Shown piece by piece: positions 12,815 to 24,241 of a DNA stretch of 64,000 nucleotides. The DNA comes from Mytilus galloprovincialis (lineage: Eukaryota; Mollusca; Bivalvia; Mytilida; Mytilidae). The notes beneath the pieces are model-generated. The model had not been told where the DNA came from. It ran no database searches and saw nothing but the letters and a program-made list of their open reading frames with translations. The stretch's first letter is position 1; each line of letters begins with the position of its first letter. The stretch covers positions 32,984,958 through 33,048,957 of the forward strand of contig NC_134842.1 of NCBI RefSeq assembly GCF_965363235.1, read 5' to 3'. The position numbers were made by a program, and so were the translations under genes.

Positions 12815-13050
12815 TATAACGGCACTTTTAAGCGCCAATTTTCGGCTATTTCGTGGCGCCCGGTTTTTATTGCTAGGAGCCGGAGTGCCTGGAGAAAACT
12901 ACATACATTTGATGGGAAACCAGACTGTTCTAATCAATATATATTGAAGTCGAAAACCCCAGCACGGGCGGAGTTTGCCCTCAAACCCTCAGAGTTGACT
13001 GTCTAGTGATTACTGTAGAAGAACTACTTAGACTTCTTGGCAAACGAGGT
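12815..13050 (-). mobile_element. Second tRNA-derived SINE-like copy
   Basis: Same order of motifs as 11040-11290: TTTTAAGCGCC, GGAGTGCCTGGAGAAAAC, then a B-box-like stretch that is more decayed. The two copies lie in the same orientation 1.8 kb apart, in the gap between genes A and B. Confidence 0.5.
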
Positions 13051-13786
13051 CGCTGATGAAAAAAGAAAGGTTTCTCCTTCCCTTCTTATTTTTAAACTGG
13101 GACATGAAATATTTTATTTTGTGTTCACAGTGTACATCTTAAATCAGTGTTTCAAAGTCAGAACAGATAATAACGACTTTTTTGTAGTTTCTGCCAATAA
13201 AGAAAGCATGTACCTAAGAATATTCAAATAAATGTATATGAAATCTGATTTGAATAAGTTTTAGAGAATGAATTTCATTACGATTTTTGGCATATTTATT
13301 CTTATAAAGGGAATATTTGGGTATCGAATTTAAATTTGGGGTCGGGGTCGGGGGAAGGGGTTAAAAATTGGATAGCAAATCGCTGTTTCTGCTTATTTAA
13401 CATTCTAAATGTATGTACTAAGATCTTCCTCGTTTCTCTAAGCATATCATCTACTAAAGGAAAGAAAAGCAATTAATCTTTAATCCATAACACCGATTTG
13501 AAAGTAGAATATGTCAAAGTATTAATCGTCACTGATTGCAAGAAAAAAATCGAATAAATTTAACAGAAATAATTTACAGTTAAATCGCAGATAATGTAAA
13601 AATTGAGGAAGATGTCTAAATATAAAAAAATAATAATCTAAAACTTACCAACCTCTTACTACATAAAGGCTCATTTCTCCCTTTCTTTACTCTACAAGAA
13701 ACTTTATTTAGGAGCCGTGGATTGCGGATCATCGTTTGCATATTGCTAAAACGTTCACGTAAATAGATGGCGTCATGTGTTAAAAC
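13051..13786. other. Intergenic, nothing recognised
   Basis: AT-rich sequence with a short G-rich run (GGGGTCGGGGTCGGGG near 13338). No exon with usable splice sites was recognised. Confidence 0.35.
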
Positions 13787-13936
13787 AGTTATTGTCCAAT
13801 CAAATCGGTATATTCGATTTAATCTGCACGCTCGTGTGACCCTTTAACCCGAACTCCTATGTCGTTCGGGTTAATAAGGGTTACCCAAGCTGTGCAGATT
13901 AAATCCAATATAACGACTTGCTTGGTCAATAACTAT
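13787..13936. mobile_element. Hairpin MITE-like element
   Basis: The left arm (AGTTATTGTCCAATCAAAT onward) pairs with the right arm (GTGCAGATTAAATCCAATAT and the following GGTCAATAACT). An inner pair, TTAACCCGAAC and GTTCGGGTTAA, surrounds the centre. Arms are imperfect, so the insertion is not very recent. Confidence 0.65.
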
Positions 13937-14530
13937 AACTTGCTTGGCGTTATACAAACAGCAAGAGACACGAAAGGCATATGATGATTATTAATAAATG
14001 TTCCAAAATATGCTTTAATAGTGCTAAACGACCAATGTTTATAAATAAGGCTATGTCAAAGTACAGATTTAAAAATGTAAAAAAAACATGTTTCTTGACA
14101 AGTGCTGTTTACAACTGTACTTTGCATCAATCACATCTGGTTATAATAATTTAGTTTTAGATGTCTGATTTTATGATGTTTTATTACATCATGTGCAGTA
14201 ATTAGGTTTTTTAATAACTATACAAAATAAATAATAATAATAAAAAAAAAAATAGCATATACAATTTCAGCTTTCGAGAGATTGCATAATCCGGGTGATG
14301 ACAGTTTGTGTTAGATAATATATAGGGTAGTAGTTGCATATAAGGAAATAATGTCGCACCAAATAAACTACAAAGTAATGCGATCAAAACTAATATCTGT
14401 ATGATCATGTACAAACTATTATCATGAGCAGCAATACGATAACCGAAATAATCATGAGGCTAATAACATGCTAAAGAGCCTTGGTCTAAAACACATTATC
14501 GGACAACACTTAAACTTAAAAATACAAACG

Positions 14531-15196
14531 TTTTCCCACTGCAACTAGTTTTGTTTATTTACAAACGCATCTATATTTTGTGCAATGTCAATTTCATCAT
14601 GGAACACTTTCTCCACATTCAGGGGTTTACTATGGGATGAAAATAAGTGACATTTGTGTTACAATTTTAAAAAGCCATCAATGTATTAATTGAAGTTGTA
14701 GTATAAAAAAGATAGTATGTCAATGTCAGAAAAATATAAAGTGTTTTTATTCGGCAAAAAACGGGGGAAGGGATCGGTTAAACCTCACTCTTTCCCAGTT
14801 TATCAGCCTCTTTGAAAAACGTTTATATTTTTCTAATATTTACATAATATTGTATTTGTATTCATACTGCAACTAGTTTGTTTATTTCCTAAATATGGTA
14901 ACACAGCTATATTTTGTGCAATGTCAATTTGATCATGGAACACTTTACCACAGTTAGGGGTTCATTGAGGGATGAAAATAAGTTTGAAATTTGTGTTACA
15001 ATTTAAATAGCTATGAATTTATTTATTTAAGTTGCAGTATAAAAACAATAGTAGGTCAATGTCTGAAAAATATCAACTTTTTTGTACTCGGCGCATAACT
15101 GGGGAAGGGTCGGAAGAACGTCGCCCTTACCTAGTTTCTCAGCCTCACACAAAAAAGTTGATACTTTTCTGACATTGACATAATATTGTATATATA
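14531..15196 (+). repeat. Tandem duplication upstream of gene B
   Basis: Unit 1 (14531-14855) and unit 2 (14867-15196) share CACTGCAACTAGT or ACTGCAACTAGT, TTTTGTGCAATGTCAATTT, CATGGAACACTTT and a GGGGAAGGG box. The second unit contains an internal inverted pair (GTCTGAAAAATATCAACTTT and AAGTTGATACTTTTCTGAC). It ends about 80 bp before the gene B promoter box. Confidence 0.7.
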
Positions 15197-15277
15197 TTTC
15201 GTACAATTTTAATTAACGATTGTTACATTTACCTGACATACGAATTAATTTTAGTTCGTAAACAAAAGCAGTAAATA

Positions 15278-15417
15278 GGATGTGGTTAAACAAATACGGA
15301 CATCACTAATTACGCAATTTTAAAGTAACAACTTGAGCCTTGGTACTATATTTCTTACGTGTTTGATAAATGACATAAATATTCTTCTACTAAACTTTAC
15401 ATAACACTTTATAATTG
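15278..15417 (+). promoter_or_regulatory. Promoter box and non-coding first exon of gene B
   Basis: GGATGTGG at 15278-15285, CGGACATCACTAATTA just after it, TACTATATTT at 15344-15353 and a donor after 15417 (TAATTG|GTACGT) match the layout before genes A and E. In E the donor context is TAATTG|GTAAGT. Confidence 0.6.
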
Positions 15418-15636
15418 GTACGTTGAATTTAAACATGTAAGTAAACTGTTGTTTAAATTAATTCAAACATACATTACTTAAAAATTATCGTCAGACAGTT
15501 GAAATCATAGACCATTGTATAAAATATGACACTGTTGCTCGACAGTTATATTGATAGACTGACTCAATGGTAATGAATCTATGGATGGATTTTATCTTTT
15601 AAAATTTTCAATATTTTTCAGAAACTGAAATTCAAA

Positions 15637-18176
15637 ATGGTACAGTGTAGAGTGTTCCCTGCGTTAGTTTTTGCTTCCATGTATATGTTCAGTTTTATAG
15701 GAGAATCTTATGGTAAATATAGTTTTTTAAAGAATCTTTGTTCAATTTCATAGGTATGATATCACTTATTTTATGGATTTCTTAAATCGTATATTTTTTA
15801 ATAATTTAATTTTTTATGTAAAACGTCTTCTCATAATCTGAAATTATTTTGTCTATCAGTTCATAGACATAATTTGTCATCTGACCGTGAAAACAATTTT
15901 CTCCTTTCATTTCATTATAAGGAATGACTGAAATGTTTTTTCTGTCTATTCAAAATAACCTAATAATTGGGGTGCACACTTTTAAAAACAAGTAACCGTC
16001 TACATAGATACCATGTAAGAGGAGGATAAAGAAACATCAACATCGGAAAATAAAAAAGAACATTTAACAGAAGTACTCGAAATTTCTTTTCGTCTTAAGT
16101 TTTTGTAAACATATCAAAGCTATAGAAAAAAAATGTCATATTCCGGTAGTTTCATTATTTTTCTTTTGTAAATTGCACAATGAGTCAAAAGACAGTCTTT
16201 CCAATCATATGCATGCATACAAATTTGCTTAAATTTTATGTAGGATTCGAAATGCTTGAACATGTTAAATGAATAGTTAGTCAAGCCCTATTCCTTGTAA
16301 TGTTTTGTTAAGGAGAAGGTTTAATAATTCTTCAAAGTAAAAGCAAAACGCCTCGATTGGATTTGAATCATATGCTACCGGAAGCTCTTATGTTGCACGT
16401 TTACTTCCGGCAAAAACATACAGTACGGTTATCAAAAAGGAACATCGCCACCATATGAATGAAATCGGCAGGCCTGTGTATTTTTACATAAAAAAAGATT
16501 TATTAACATTTTGATAATCTATTAATGATATCTTATTATTACTGATATTTTCAATTTGTTAGTAAATGTAACTGCAATAACCCCTCATGAATTTATTACG
16601 TGCAAAGGGGGTTTCTGGATTAACATAAAATCCAAACATTTGAAAGCTTACGATTAATGAATACATAGTACCTAAATATCTTATATGAATAAGGAGATGT
16701 GGTATGATTCCCGAATAATAAATTATCCGTGAAACACTAAACGACATGAACAATTTAAATGTATTTTTTTTTTTTTTTGGTATATTGAATATGAACTTTT
16801 TACATTAATGCAAATACATTTATTTATTCTATTTTATGAGGAAAGCAAATATATGGAAATTGTGTAAAATATGCAGTTGGGGAAACGAAACCTATTCTTA
16901 GGAATGGTGACCGTTTTTGCATAACAGAAGGAAGATATGTGTATTGTAAAGAATTTAAGTGTGCAATCACAAAATGTTTAAAACCAGTAGTTCCATATCG
17001 TGGATGTCCATATTGTGAAGGTGAGATCAAACGTAGTTATAATTAAGATTGGTCATACGACTGGTCAATATTGTACGTCTGGTCAATATCGTAACTATTA
17101 ATAATTCTATATGATTTAAAAAAAGATGGAAATAATGAAATAAAAAATGAAACATCACCACAACAATAAAATAACAAAACGAGATATAAAGGACAACAAA
17201 GAGTCTTAAACAATAGACAGAACAATTGTTTTAACAGGTTAAGAGTTCTCTAGTATAGAAAAGTTAAAAACAAATTTAACAGATATTGATTTCGAATTAC
17301 CATTAAAAATAACATCATGTTTTTCTAAAATGCGGAAAATTATGATATGGTGATAGACAACCACTGGCGAGGTATATGCTTTCGCAATGACATACAGACA
17401 TTTGACGGGATTACACTCCTTTTTATATGAATCAATAGATTTTGAAAAAAAATATTTATTCATGTATCCAATTTGAATCAGTAAAGGAAAAACGCTTGTC
17501 TCATTAAATTTATGATAACTGTCAATATGTTCGTGAGGGAATTCAGTGGGTTTTTTTTTTATATATTAAATTTTAATCCAAAAATGTACCTAAATTTTGA
17601 GAAGTTTATAAGATACAGTTACGGAAGAACAAATCATTTTTCATTATTTTGTCTGTGTTATTATATATTATCTAATTCGCCAAGCTCAGATAAAAATGAA
17701 ATATTTAAGGTGGTACCTAACACTACAGGGAGATAACTCTGTATAGTCAGCTAAACGTTTAAATTACGTTGTGTTGTAAAGGGAATATTAAGCTTCTCGA
17801 TGATCAAAATTGGTGTTTGTCAAATTGCTATATAACCAGTGTAATTTTTTTGACAAAAAGGTTGGTTCAAATTTTTAAAAATTTTTATTTTTTGTTATAG
17901 TGTCAAAGTAAATACTATAGGTAATTCTCTTAAAACGATATTTCATTTAGACTTATATAATTTACAAAAGTAAATTTTCATAAATTTCTATCAATTATAA
18001 ATGTATATCCATTATATTAAATAGGTACTTGCAGCTACGGAGGAGCTATTTATCAAGTTAAAGATAGATTTGTCTGTTTGGATGGAGTAAACCACTGCTC
18101 TTGTGGTGCCAAAAATAGCATAGGATCTACAAAAATTGGCACTAATTCAAGATCTATGTGCTTTAAAATGCAATGA
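15637..18176 (+). CDS. Gene B: secreted 12-cysteine VWC-like protein
   Basis: Coding exons are 15637-15712, 16841-17020 and 18025-18176, with phase-1 introns and GT/AG borders; the product is 135 aa. The leader is of the second class (MVQCRVFPALVF, ending GESYG) and is shared with gene E. The 7-Cys module has YGNCVKYAVGE, GDRFCIT, YVYCKEFKC, KCLKPVVP and GCPYC. It lacks the proline pair of the CPP block found in A and C. The terminal module has TCSYGGAIYQV, CLDGVNHCSC and SMCFK, giving five cysteines. AATAAA lies at 18270-18275. Introns are compact (1128 and 1004 bp), so this is the shortest member alongside E. A secreted disulfide-rich protein; function unknown. Confidence 0.87.
17706..17850 (+). 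repeat. Dispersed repeat GGTGGTACC in gene B intron
   Basis: AAGGTGGTACCTAACACTAC followed by GGGAGATAACTCTG is a stretch I recognise from bivalve repeats. Related AAGGTGGTACCAAGCACAAT begins at 24491 in gene C. Confidence 0.4.
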
Positions 18177-18279
18177 AGCTGATGGATAAACATAAACGAA
18201 GGAGAGCGAATCGGTTAAAAAAGATGAACATTACTTTTTTTTTCTTATTGTTGTTTTGATAAATGAAAGAATAAACTAA

Positions 18280-19785
18280 TTTTCTCTCTCTGTTTTTTTT
18301 TACGTTATTTATACTCTTAAGCCTTTTAAGAAGGAAAATAGAACGAACTTGTCGAATAACAAGTAGTGTCCATCTGAGACTATCATCATACCATACATTC
18401 AAATTAACATGACTAACGTCACGAATTTTACAATTAGTTAAATTTGCTATAAAATTCATAGTTGTAAGACAAAAAAAGTAATTGATAAAAAAAGAAAGGG
18501 CTGCTTAGCCAGTCTGGGTCGTTAAATGCTTTCATCGTCTGTAAAAAATATGTCACGAAAGGTCCCTTTTATTTCAATATCGTGAAAATGTTTCATATAA
18601 ATTTTTTTTTAGATCAATTTAAAAGTAATTTTTTGGAAAAGGACATTATTATAAAACCAAAGGCCAGCTAAAATATAAGAGTAATATCTTTGAGAAGTTA
18701 CGTCTAGATAACACAAATATTTACTAGGTTACTAAAAACAGTGAACACAAACATATCATAAATATTTCTAAAAACCATTCATTTAGAATTAGAATATGAA
18801 CGATTGGAAAAATAAAGTATCAATTTATGAGAGTATTTTATTTTTTATTACGCCTTATATAAGAATAATGTATGTTGATCTCTTGGTAGCCAGTGTTTTT
18901 TTTCGCATATTCTAACCTTTTTCACATTTCAAACGAATTTGCATATTTTTTACCACTGCCGGTGAATTGGCCTTAAATTCCCCTGAATGCTGTGGTATTT
19001 GCCATTTTGCAAATTCCCTTTTTACCCACGCGAGCCTCTTCCCGTCAAGTTTTTTTCGGATATGACGTTACATTAAGACAGCGCTAGCTCGTATTATTAC
19101 ATGTATAATTCACGTGGTATTATGATAGTCTCTACTTATCCTCAAAATTAAGGACAAACTTGTTCATGAATTACATCTTACAAGTAAAATATATTTCCTT
19201 CAACCAATACAGAGAGTTTCAAACAAAATCTATTCGGTGTAATTAAACAGATATATCATATTATTGAGAGGTATTTGCGAAAAATATTAGTCTTGGAACC
19301 AAATTTCCCTTGCCTAGAGGCTCGGAAAATTTAACAGTCCCTCATTTTTGGGCGTCATTGCTAGATTTTGTGCCTGTTTGTTTGAATTCTAAAATCATTT
19401 ATGTTCGTATGTGTGTGATGTTTGTGGAATTTTCCATTATAATGAGATTTGATCAAACAATATAGTCGTCTATCTGCAGTACGTACAGGCTCATATATCA
19501 TCCAATGAAAATAACACTGTTGATAACATTCACGGATTGATCCAAGAGATATCAAAGATGCAATAAAATTATTTGGGACCAGCACACTCTGTTAAAGATC
19601 AAAATCTCCTTGCACACTATATGACCACTTTTATCAAGAGACAGTTACATGGCTGATCTTAATGCATTGCTGTCATCTTATATATCACTGCCAATCAAAG
19701 GTTTGTAATAATGTTTCAGAAATAGAATGATTCTTTCAGAAGGAATATATGTTAAAGGTTAACTATTTGCATCATTTCTTCTTGT
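18280..19785. other. Intergenic, no gene recognised
   Basis: AT-rich spacer between gene B and the conserved block upstream of gene C. Small open frames lack splice context and recognisable composition. Confidence 0.4.
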
Positions 19786-19789
19786 CTTA

Positions 19790-20286
19790 CTTATATAGTT
19801 TTCGAATAAGTTTATCGGCAAATATTGAATCTAATAATGTAATGAAAATATATTACAGAAATAAATTTCACGATATTATTAACATATGCAGATTACAAGT
19901 TTATGTATACAAAGCTTTTTGTGTATTAAATGTTAATGAATTTTCACAAAGACGAATGTTTGTTTAAAAATAATACTTTTTCTATATAATGGATAGTCAC
20001 AGCTGAGCATAGAATTTAAACATTTCTTGCATAACAATGATTATTTGATTAGCACTTGTAAAACTTAAAAATCCTGCAACAGATTTTTGTGATTTAAAAT
20101 AGCTGGAGGGCTTTCAAGGGGGTCTCAATTAGTTCGATCGTTGTCAAATTAAGTAAAACACCTGTATTGTACCTCATATGAAAACAAAGTCACATGACTG
20201 TGGTGTGTTTTCTTGCATTTTTAGTCACTTGCAAAGAAACCTTCAATTAATAACCGTTATAATTATTATCGTTTGTCTATTACCAG
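19790..20286 (+). promoter_or_regulatory. Conserved 5' block and candidate first exon of gene C
   Basis: Gene C has no GGATGTGG box. This block is instead conserved with 43190-43611, sharing TGCAACAGATTTTTGT, GAGGGCTTTC, GGGGTCTCA, TTCGATCGTT and CCTTCAATTAA. Both copies end in a strong donor (CCAG|GTGAGTACA). I infer a promoter plus non-coding exon ending at 20286, spliced to the acceptor before 24227. Conservation supports function; the link to gene C rests on position only. Confidence 0.4.
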
Positions 20287-20309
20287 GTGAGTACATACTT
20301 ATTTACATT

Positions 20310-21460
20310 TAAAAGTTAATTAAAGGTAAATAAGATATAAAAGAACAAATAGATCAAAATGTTATTCTTTTCTTCAAACATCTACCAAACGGAATATAGA
20401 AATAACATTCCGCTATTGACAATCAATTGGCTTCAATTTTGTCAAAATAAGCTTGAAAAACATCGCTGATAGACTTTTACCAGATTTGTACTAACATGAG
20501 CACCAAAAAGGATGTTACGAAAGAACTTAGCAAAATGACGATGATACATAGACTAACAAATGACTACTATCAGTTACTGAAATGCCAGTTCTTGACCTCA
20601 ATTTAACTGTTTGAAAGATTATATCTTCATTATATTAAAGCAAATGCAATTCCTCCCGGTTGGGGTTTAGTGTCGTACCATCATAAAATCTATGAGAAAA
20701 CCATAGCATCTGGCCAACAAATGGAATATTATATTAAACTCGATTTTTGATGTTATTTTAGATTGTGCATAGTACTTAATGATTTCTCTATTTTGGACGT
20801 TCCTATTACATGTATAAACAATTATTTTCCTAAATTGCGCCTTTGATAAATTGTTTACGGAAAAAAAACCTTATGTTATTAAAAACAGAAGCTCGTTCGA
20901 TAATTTTGCCGCATATACTATATATGTTGCGTGGCTATTTTTCTTGGTGAATTTTGATTTGTACTTTCCGGGTTCCGGAAAAAAATAATTCTGGTTTTTG
21001 ATCATAATAAAAACTTTTACTCAGACGAAACATTACTTATAATGATTTCAAGGAGTTAAATATATAAAATATTAGCGATTTGCTCTCTTATTCGTGTTCC
21101 CTTCACGAATGGGTAATTGATTTACTATATAATTGTGTTAACAACGTTATTTTCATACAGGATGCAATTCGTGTTCCCTTCGCGAATGGCTGTGTCCATG
21201 TTATTTGACTTACTTCACTACTGTTTTAAAAACGCTATTTTCAAAAAGGATATAATTTTGATTTTACTTCACTTATAACCGTTATAGAATATTTCATCGA
21301 TATCTAGATTAAGAAATTAAAAAATCCCGAATAAAATGCAAAATATCTATGCTAAAATAAGACAAACAACTTTCCCATTTTACAAACAAAGACACACATT
21401 AAATCGTTATACTGACTAAACAAAACCATTTGTTTTAGAATAAATGTACTTATTTCCGAT
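20310..21460. other. Intergenic, nothing coding
   Basis: AT-rich spacer. The only structure seen is a pair of TTCGTGTTCCCTTC motifs, followed by ACGAATGG or GCGAATGG, near 21093 and 21168. Each can fold on itself (ATTCGTG/CACGAAT type). Confidence 0.35.
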
Positions 21461-21469
21461 GCAAAGACC

Positions 21470-22083
21470 CTATGAGTGAATCAATGTTATAACCAAAATA
21501 TACCTGGCAAAGTATCGTAACTACAAATGTTTATCCTTACTGAATAAGTCTGTTTAAATGTTTAGAGATATTTTGAATGCTGACACTTTTGTGGTTTGTT
21601 AAGAATATTACCATAAAAGATAGGATGTGAAATGCCTGATGATATATGATGTCTATGTGTTAATTTTTATTTACGATATGATATCCTTGTACCAATGATA
21701 CAATCTAGTACATGTTTTGACTAGTTTGTGAAATCAAAAGCCTGGTGTAATAATTTTTCAGGAATCAAAACCTTTCTTACGTTAAAATCAAATACGTTAT
21801 TATATACATTTATATAAGCGAATCGAACACTTTGAGCTATATAAACACAATATCTAAAATTGGACAATTAACAACAGTAAATAAAAATTCATCTCTTTGA
21901 ACATAAATTTTGGTATTAAGCTTTTCGTTTGATATATAGATATTAAGATCAAAGAAACGGCAGTGTTCATTGTTAGTATAAGCTTCATTTAAAATCAGTT
22001 CAGTAGGATAAATTTCCTAAGTGTAAACAGTGAGGTCGTCATTAATGAGAGCCATCATATCACCCAAATATATGTGTTTTTAA
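21470..22083 (-). mobile_element. Penelope-like reverse transcriptase remnant
   Basis: Read on the minus strand, the segment encodes pieces typical of a family of mollusc retroelement RTs: ALINDDL, EIYPTELILNEAYTNNEHC, then NTKIYVQRDEF and HKLVKTC. It is a degraded 5'-truncated fragment with several breaks. Assignment to Penelope-like elements is from motif memory; another RT clade is possible. Confidence 0.5.
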
Positions 22084-22337
22084 ATTTTTGTATCAGATTT
22101 TGTTTCGATGCGTCGCATCTTTGCTGATTTTAGTAATAAATTGTAACTTTTAACCCAGAACTTGTTGATAAATATTCCGTATCAACTTCACAAATAATAC
22201 ACAATGGTCTTGAAGTATAGATTTTGCGTACTGATGTTGTTTATCATCTTAATAACGTGTTATATTATCCTTTTATTTGTCTTTATTAATATTACTTTTA
22301 CTGTTAAGTCTGTTTTTTGAGATATCCTTGCAAAAAT

Positions 22338-22930
22338 TTAAAAACACATATATTTGGGTGATATGATGGCTCTCATTAATGACGACCTCAGTGTTTACAC
22401 TTAGGAAATTTATCCTACTGAACTGATTTTAAATAAAGCTGATTTTGTCTGATGCTTGGTTCGTTTCTGTGTGTGTTACATTGTAGTGTTGTGTCGTTGT
22501 TCTCCACTTATATTTAATGCGTTTCCCTCAGTTTTAGTTTGTTACCCAGATTTTGTTTTTTGTCCATGGATTTATGAGTTTGAATAGCGGTATACTACTG
22601 TTGCCTTTATTTGACATAACTCTGTGCTTATGTATCCCATCATACTTTGAACGACAAAATTATTTTATGATGTGACTCTGTACCTGTGTATCTTGTCATA
22701 CTTTGAATGACAAAATTATTTTATCTATTAATATTACTTTTACTGTTAACCAACTTTTTTTGTGATATTCATTTGACGTGACTCTGTACTTATGTATCCC
22801 GTCATACTTTGAACCAAACTATTATTTTATTTATTATTATTACTTTAACTGTTAAGTCAGTTTTTGTTATATCTATTTTGTGTGACTGTATTTATGCATC
22901 CCAATAGACAAATAAATCGTATAATAAATC
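22338..22930 (+). mobile_element. Inverted retroelement fragment with tail repeats
   Basis: Bases 22338-22430 are the inverted counterpart of 21990-22083 (GGGTGATATGATGGCTCTCA and its complement). They continue into a dispersed repeat (22440-22610) also present at 42355-42535. Degenerate repeats of a GACTCTGTACTTATGTATCC unit follow (22615-22900). Confidence 0.5.
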
Positions 22931-23099
22931 AAAATGAGGATGCTAATTTGATGTATGCCTTTTTGTGCTTCTTCGTTACATTTGTTGTTTTTATAGTGAT
23001 CAAGATGATAACACAATGTTGACTGCTGTATCCCTATTTTTGACATTTTTACCTATTGTGTCTGTTTTGTTCACGCATCGGTGACAATATAATGGAATT

Positions 23100-23330
23100 T
23101 GATGCGACTGTCATACAAGTGAGAGGTTAAGCTAGCTATAAAACCAGGTTCAATCCACCATTTCTACATTTGAAAATGTCTGTACCAATTCAGGAATATG
23201 ACAGTTCTTGTCCATTCGTTTTTGATGCGTTTTGTTATTTGATTTTGCCATGTGATAATGGACTTTCCGAATTGATTTTCCTCTGAGTTCAGTATTTTTG
23301 TGATTTTACTTTTTGCAGAGTATCGCGTCA
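23100..23330 (-). repeat. Dispersed repeat GCGACTGTCATACAAGTGAG
   Basis: Its reverse complement matches 46338-46495 closely, including the CTTTCCGAATTGATTTTCC region. The short frames it opens on both strands are repeat-borne and not host genes. Confidence 0.6.
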
Positions 23331-24241
23331 GCCAATCAGTTTTTGTATTCAATATAAGGAAATGCATTTACCAAGTCAGGAATCTAGTAGTTTTAGTATT
23401 TTACTTTTTACATCAAAAAATATCATTTGTCGAATATTGTATCATGGTAGAAAGTCAATTATTCTCTATAAGCATAGCGTAAATTTAAATGCATGCAAAG
23501 GGAAACTGTAATGAAAGAATGTACGTAAGGACGTGAAATTTACATGAAATTAACGAAAATTAATGTGAATTCAAACGAAAAATTCGCGAGAGCAAAATAA
23601 GGATATGTCAATGGTTTAAAACCATTCCTTTTCCGTATGTAGAAAAATGAGTTAATGTCACAATACCTTCTTATTCCATTTCTCATGTTAAAAACAAAAC
23701 AAAAATCTAAGTATTACATACAAAACATTTCATTTCACAGATTAACTTGTATATATTTTATTAGCTTGTTACCCACATAATAATGTTTGTTCATGTGTAA
23801 TCAATATAAAATGTTTCATTTTGTTGCAAACTGTACCTTGAGAAAAGCTCGGCGACTTATTATATTTTTGAACAAACCACAATCAAAGCTACATTTTGGC
23901 AAAGTATGTTTTTTTTATCATTTTTAATTAATACTCCAAAAATTCAAACGTTCTTCAGCAATCCAGAAATGTGATAAAGTTCTTGTCATATTATTCTCCA
24001 TGTGCTTCAAATTTGGTTTCAATTGTCTCATTAAGACATGACAGTAAGTTCCTCTTGACCAGTCTGTTCCAACATGGCAGCACATGAGTCTTGACAATGT
24101 CGGACACTCTATACTTTGAATGGTTTTTTTAAATTGTTATGGGCAATATACTACTTGACTCTTTAAAACGAATAGGTTGAGAAAAAAAATGAGGGGTTTC
24201 AACATAATTTTTTTATTATTTTTCAGAAAGTCAAATTGAAA

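Noticed and set aside
16824-17030. Minus-strand frame opposite the VWC-like exon of gene B (with similar frames at 5769-6104 and 50976-51248)
   Set aside because: These are antisense shadows of exons on the plus strand. Their apparent similarity to each other comes from the paralogous exons.
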